From NCBI GenBank assembly GCA_023301015.1, contig JALZVI010000227.1, positions 1 to 9,705 of the forward strand: a DNA stretch of 9,705 nucleotides. Direction: 5' to 3'. This DNA comes from Rickettsiales bacterium (GTDB lineage: Bacteria; Pseudomonadota; Alphaproteobacteria; Rickettsiales; 21-14-0-20-44-7). Each line of letters starts with the position of its first letter. Within the stretch, counting starts at the first letter, position 1. The position numbers and the translations under genes are program-made. The notes beneath the pieces are model-generated. The model did no database searches. It had not been told where the DNA came from and saw only the letters and a program-made list of their open reading frames with translations. This document shows, piece by piece, positions 7,380 to 9,705 of this stretch.

Positions 7380-7691
7380 CTACCCCTTCAGCTCGTTAAT
7401 ATCTTCAACATGAATTGTCTTGCGGTTACGATAAAACGCTACCAAAATTGCCAAACCAATTGCGGCTTCTGCGGCGGCAACTGTCAGTACAAACAACGTG
7501 AAAACTTGGCCGACCAAATCTTGCAAATAAGCCGAAAAAGCAATGAAGTTTATATTCACCGCCAACAGCATAAGCTCCACCGACATCAAGATTGTGATGA
7601 TTGATTTGCGGTTCACCACCAGCCCGATTGTGCCGATAATAAACAGCAACGCTGCGAGTGTTAGATAATGATTTAATCCAATTTCTAGCAT
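7380..7691 (-). CDS. nuoK: NADH-quinone oxidoreductase subunit K
   Basis: NuoK (103 aa from the chosen ATG) is a three-helix membrane subunit, related to MrpC, lying between NuoJ and NuoN in the proton path of complex I. The two essential membrane glutamates are visible: Glu39 in [12 protein letters not shown] and Glu75 in [12 protein letters not shown]. The tail ([17 protein letters not shown]) is polar. The sequence at the junction is GTGATG. I chose the ATG because GAGGGG (7704-7699) is 7 nt upstream of it, against 4 nt for the GTG, which would add one residue. With the ATG, the nuoJ stop and nuoK start share one base (TGATG), a classic coupling arrangement. The unnamed 49-codon gene follows after 7 nt. 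Length and sequence are normal for the family. Confidence 0.96.
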   Translation of the reverse strand: MLEIGLNHYLTLAALLFIIGTIGLVVNRKSIITILMSVELMLLAVNINFIAFSAYLQDLVGQVFTLFVLTVAAAEAAIGLAILVAFYRNRKTIHVEDINELKG

Positions 7692-8308
7692 CACTTAACC
7701 CCTCTTCCAGTCTCAACTTTCACCACTTCCATAGTCTCGGACGGCTTGCGCGCAACTTGCTCATTAATCACCTGCTTACGAGTGCGTTCACGCTTGCTGA
7801 ATGTCAGAACAATTGCACCAATCATCGCAACCAAAAGCACCAAACCCGAAGCTTGGAAAATAAAGACATAGTCTGTGTATATAATCGCGCCCAACTGCTC
7901 CGTATTTGTCGCCGCATCTGGAGCAGAGTCGATTGGAGATTTCAAGCGCAGATTAGCCTTTTCAAGCGCTGGCTGGCTGAAAAACAGCATTATCATTTCC
8001 ACCAGCAAAAGCGTTGCCACAATCACCGCCGACGTAAAATACTTCGTCAATCCTTCGCGGAATCTTTCCACCGTCACGTTGAGCATCATCACCACAAACA
8101 GGAACAACACCGCCACCGCGCCAACATACACAATCACCAAAAGCATCGCCAAAAATTCAGCGCCGAGCAAAATAAACAGGCCGGCTGCATTGAAAAAACC
8201 CAGAATCAAAAACAGCACACCGTGAACTGGATTTCGCGCAGAAATCACAGCCAAGGCCGAACCAACTAGCACAAACGAGAATAGATAAAATATTAAACCC
8301 TCAACCAT
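7691..8308 (-). CDS. nuoJ: NADH-quinone oxidoreductase subunit J
   Basis: NuoJ (205 aa) is a five-helix membrane subunit of complex I beside NuoA, NuoH and NuoK. Its third helix carries the pi-bulge involved in coupling quinone reduction to proton pumping; the matching stretch is [19 protein letters not shown] at about 58-76, preceded by Glu51 in [12 protein letters not shown] polar loop (about 112-142) and a charged C-terminal tail ([10 protein letters not shown] onward, 171-205) are typical of alphaproteobacterial NuoJ. The ATG at 8308 touches the nuoI TAG stop directly. A CGGAG site lies 9 nt upstream, inside the end of nuoI. The stop overlaps the nuoK start by one base. Nothing looks broken. 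Confidence 0.96.
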   Translation of the reverse strand: MVEGLIFYLFSFVLVGSALAVISARNPVHGVLFLILGFFNAAGLFILLGAEFLAMLLVIVYVGAVAVLFLFVVMMLNVTVERFREGLTKYFTSAVIVATLLLVEMIMLFFSQPALEKANLRLKSPIDSAPDAATNTEQLGAIIYTDYVFIFQASGLVLLVAMIGAIVLTFSKRERTRKQVINEQVARKPSETMEVVKVETGRGVK

Positions 8309-8791
8309 CTATTTATACTCCGCACGTTCTTTCAAATTCGCCGCAATCTGCTTTTCCCATCTGTCGCCATTTTCCAGCAACTTGTCTTTGTCATAAAACA
8401 GCTCTTCACGGGTATATGTCGCAAATTCAAAATTCGGGCCTTCAACAATTGCGTCAACTGGACAGGCCTCTTCGCACAAGCCGCAATAGATGCATTTTGT
8501 CATATCAATATCATAACGCGTGGTGCGGCGGCTTCCATCTTCGCGCACATCAGCATCAATCGTAATCGCTTGCGCTGGGCAAATTGCTTCACAAAGTTTG
8601 CAAGCAATGCAGCGTTCCTCACCATTTGCATAACGGCGCAGCGCATGCTCACCACGAAAACGCGGAGAAAGAGGGCCTTTTTCAAATGGATAATTCAGCG
8701 TTACAGAAGGCTTGAACATATAGCGCAGCGTCATCCAAAAGCCACTCACCAGCTCGAGCAATAAAAATGATTTCAACCTAAATCCACTCAT
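8309..8791 (-). CDS. nuoI: NADH-quinone oxidoreductase subunit I, 2x[4Fe-4S] ferredoxin-like
   Basis: NuoI (160 aa) is the peripheral-arm subunit that carries clusters N6a and N6b and passes electrons to N2 in NuoB next to the quinone site. Two complete 4Fe-4S motifs are visible: [12 protein letters not shown] with Cys61, 64, 67 and 71, and [12 protein letters not shown] with Cys100, 103, 106 and 110. The N-terminal amphipathic stretch ([18 protein letters not shown]) would rest on the membrane, and the [11 protein letters not shown] segment before the first cluster is highly conserved. The length is normal for alphaproteobacteria. The ATG directly abuts the TAG stop of the nitroreductase-family gene, with ATAGG 6 nt upstream. 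In most nuo operons the gene directly before nuoI is nuoH; here another gene intervenes. Confidence 0.97.
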   Translation of the reverse strand: MSGFRLKSFLLLELVSGFWMTLRYMFKPSVTLNYPFEKGPLSPRFRGEHALRRYANGEERCIACKLCEAICPAQAITIDADVREDGSRRTTRYDIDMTKCIYCGLCEEACPVDAIVEGPNFEFATYTREELFYDKDKLLENGDRWEKQIAANLKERAEYK

Positions 8792-9394
8792 CTAAAACCT
8801 ATCCTTAAATACAACTTCGTCATAGCTCAACTGCCCTGGCTTTGGCCATGCAGCTTTTGTGGCTTTGCCAACTGGCAGAAGCATTGCGATTAAATGATTA
8901 TCTGGCAAATTTATTGCCGCAGCAACTGCATCTTGGTCAAAACCAATCATCGCGCAAGAATCATAGCCCATCTCGACAGCGAGTAGCATTATGTTTTGCG
9001 CAGCAAGTGACGCTGAACGAATCGCCTCATCGCGCTGCAATTCTTCCTTGCCCTCATAGAACGGATCAATCATCGGGATCAGAATATCTTGCGCTTCTTT
9101 CGGCGCATTCTGCCACTTTTCAACCTGACCATCCTTCCACGCTTTCACGTCTGCGCATAACGCAACTGTTATTGAGGCATCCTTCACCTGAGCTTGACCC
9201 CAAGCAGCTTCGCACACCAAATCTTTTTGAGCCTGATCTTCAATAACAACAAGTCTCCAATGCTGCATATTGAAAGATGTCGGAGCCTGCATCGCAGCCG
9301 TCATAAGCTGCTTAATCTCAGCCTCGCTCATTTTATGAGCCGCATCAAAATGCTTCACCGAACGTCTTGCTATAATTGCTTCGCTTACTTTCAT
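8792..9394 (-). CDS. Nitroreductase-family flavoprotein inserted between nuoH and nuoI
   Basis: This 200-aa protein fits the FMN-dependent nitroreductase family, nearest by eye to the Bacillus YdgI/YodC type. Such proteins are usually dimeric cytoplasmic NAD(P)H-dependent oxidoreductases acting on nitro compounds, quinones or flavins; the substrate here is unknown. Expected FMN contacts are the early basic RRSVKHF (10-16), the phosphate/isoalloxazine segment [11 protein letters not shown] (37-47), the dimer helix [21 protein letters not shown] (127-147) leading to AMIGFD (148-153), and [12 protein letters not shown] near the C-terminus (174-185). The length is normal and the frame uninterrupted, so it appears functional. 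The ATG overlaps the nuoH stop by 4 nt (ATGA), with a strong GGAGG 9 nt upstream, and its TAG touches the nuoI ATG. It is therefore built into the operon, with codon use like its neighbours. A redox link to complex I (NADH or quinone) is inference from position. Confidence 0.88.
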   Translation of the reverse strand: MKVSEAIIARRSVKHFDAAHKMSEAEIKQLMTAAMQAPTSFNMQHWRLVVIEDQAQKDLVCEAAWGQAQVKDASITVALCADVKAWKDGQVEKWQNAPKEAQDILIPMIDPFYEGKEELQRDEAIRSASLAAQNIMLLAVEMGYDSCAMIGFDQDAVAAAINLPDNHLIAMLLPVGKATKAAWPKPGQLSYDEVVFKDRF

Positions 9395-9705
9395 TTCGGA
9401 AGACCTCCGACGAATACTAGGTATGCAGCAACAGCGATAACGCCAATTAGTGAGAGCGGCAAAAACACCTTCCAGCCCAAGCGCATCAACTGGTCATAAC
9501 GGTAGCGCGGCAAGGTTGCGCGCGCCCAGATAAACACGAACAGAATGAATGCAATTTTGAGCGCAAACCACACAGCACCAGGAATAAAGTCCAAACCAAA
9601 TGGAGCTAGCCAACCACCCAAGAATAGGATGGCGCAAATTGCTGACATCAAAATCATATTCGCATACTCACCCAAGAAGAACATTGCGAATGTCATTGAA
9701 GAATA
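9391..9705 (-). CDS. nuoH: NADH-quinone oxidoreductase subunit H (C-terminal part, cut by window edge)
   Basis: Only the last 104 codons plus the stop are inside the window; the frame stays open to position 9705 (the first visible residues are YSSM), so this is not a start. NuoH forms much of the quinone-binding chamber and joins the peripheral to the membrane arm. Recognisable pieces are [20 protein letters not shown], the LFLGGW motif, the last loop [20 protein letters not shown], and a final transmembrane helix ending in VGGLPK. The TGA stop overlaps the start of the nitroreductase-family gene by 4 nt. The upstream operon (nuoA to nuoG, expected) is beyond the window. Confidence 0.95.
   Translation of the reverse strand, partial: YSSMTFAMFFLGEYANMILMSAICAILFLGGWLAPFGLDFIPGAVWFALKIAFILFVFIWARATLPRYRYDQLMRLGWKVFLPLSLIGVIAVAAYLVFVGGLPK

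Noticed and set aside
7692..7694. GTG as the start codon of nuoK (4-nt GTGA overlap with nuoJ)
   Set aside because: The adjacent ATG sits 7 nt from GAGGGG and gives a family-like N-terminus ([10 protein letters not shown]); the GTG is closer than ideal. It cannot be fully excluded and changes one residue only.
7658..8269. A 203-codon plus-strand reading frame opposite nuoJ and the start of nuoK
   Set aside because: It lies wholly antisense to well-recognised nuo genes, its translation is rich in His, Gln and Arg with no domain I recognise, and the open frame follows from the base composition of the opposite strand.

Overview
The window looks like a chromosomal piece of an alphaproteobacterium with medium-low G+C (by eye, mid-40s percent). 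The call rests on the respiratory complex I (nuo) gene order running into a short-form birA, on the subunit sequences, and on an HflK of the usual alphaproteobacterial style. I cannot fix the order or genus. The code is standard: nuoH and nuoJ end in TGA, birA, nuoN and mrp in TAA, and the other six visible stops are TAG. No tRNA, rRNA, mobile element, CRISPR array or long repeat is visible.

Layout. (1) 1-417, minus: the first 139 codons of hflK, cut by the window edge. (2) 418-508: a short AT-rich divergent promoter region containing a perfect 12-bp palindrome. (3) 509-1471, plus: mrp (ApbC/NBP35-type P-loop ATPase). (4) 1472-1593: a 122-bp convergent gap with no convincing terminator. (5) 1594-9705, all minus: the 3' half of a complex I operon. 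Read in its own direction the order is nuoH (C-terminal end only), a nitroreductase-family gene, nuoI, nuoJ, nuoK, a 49-codon single-pass membrane-protein gene, nuoL, nuoM, nuoN, birA.

How the genes work together. NuoH, J, K, L, M and N are the membrane-arm subunits of proton-pumping NADH:quinone oxidoreductase, and NuoI carries two 4Fe-4S clusters that pass electrons towards the quinone site. All intact pump subunits keep the family's key Glu and Lys residues. The operon is extremely tight, with 4-nt and 1-nt overlaps, zero-gap TAG|ATG junctions and gaps of 3-14 nt, so translation is probably coupled throughout. BirA (biotin-protein ligase without a DNA-binding domain) closes the operon. Mrp and HflK belong to Fe-S/ATPase and membrane-protease quality-control functions.

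Most unusual points: a nitroreductase-like flavoprotein gene wedged between nuoH and nuoI; an uncharacterised 49-aa membrane protein fitted exactly between nuoK and nuoL; an Mrp in which both cysteines of the CxxC Fe-S motif are replaced; and an apparent two-residue insertion in the conserved GIPP-type loop of NuoN. These are modest candidates for novelty. I see no wholly new multi-gene system.
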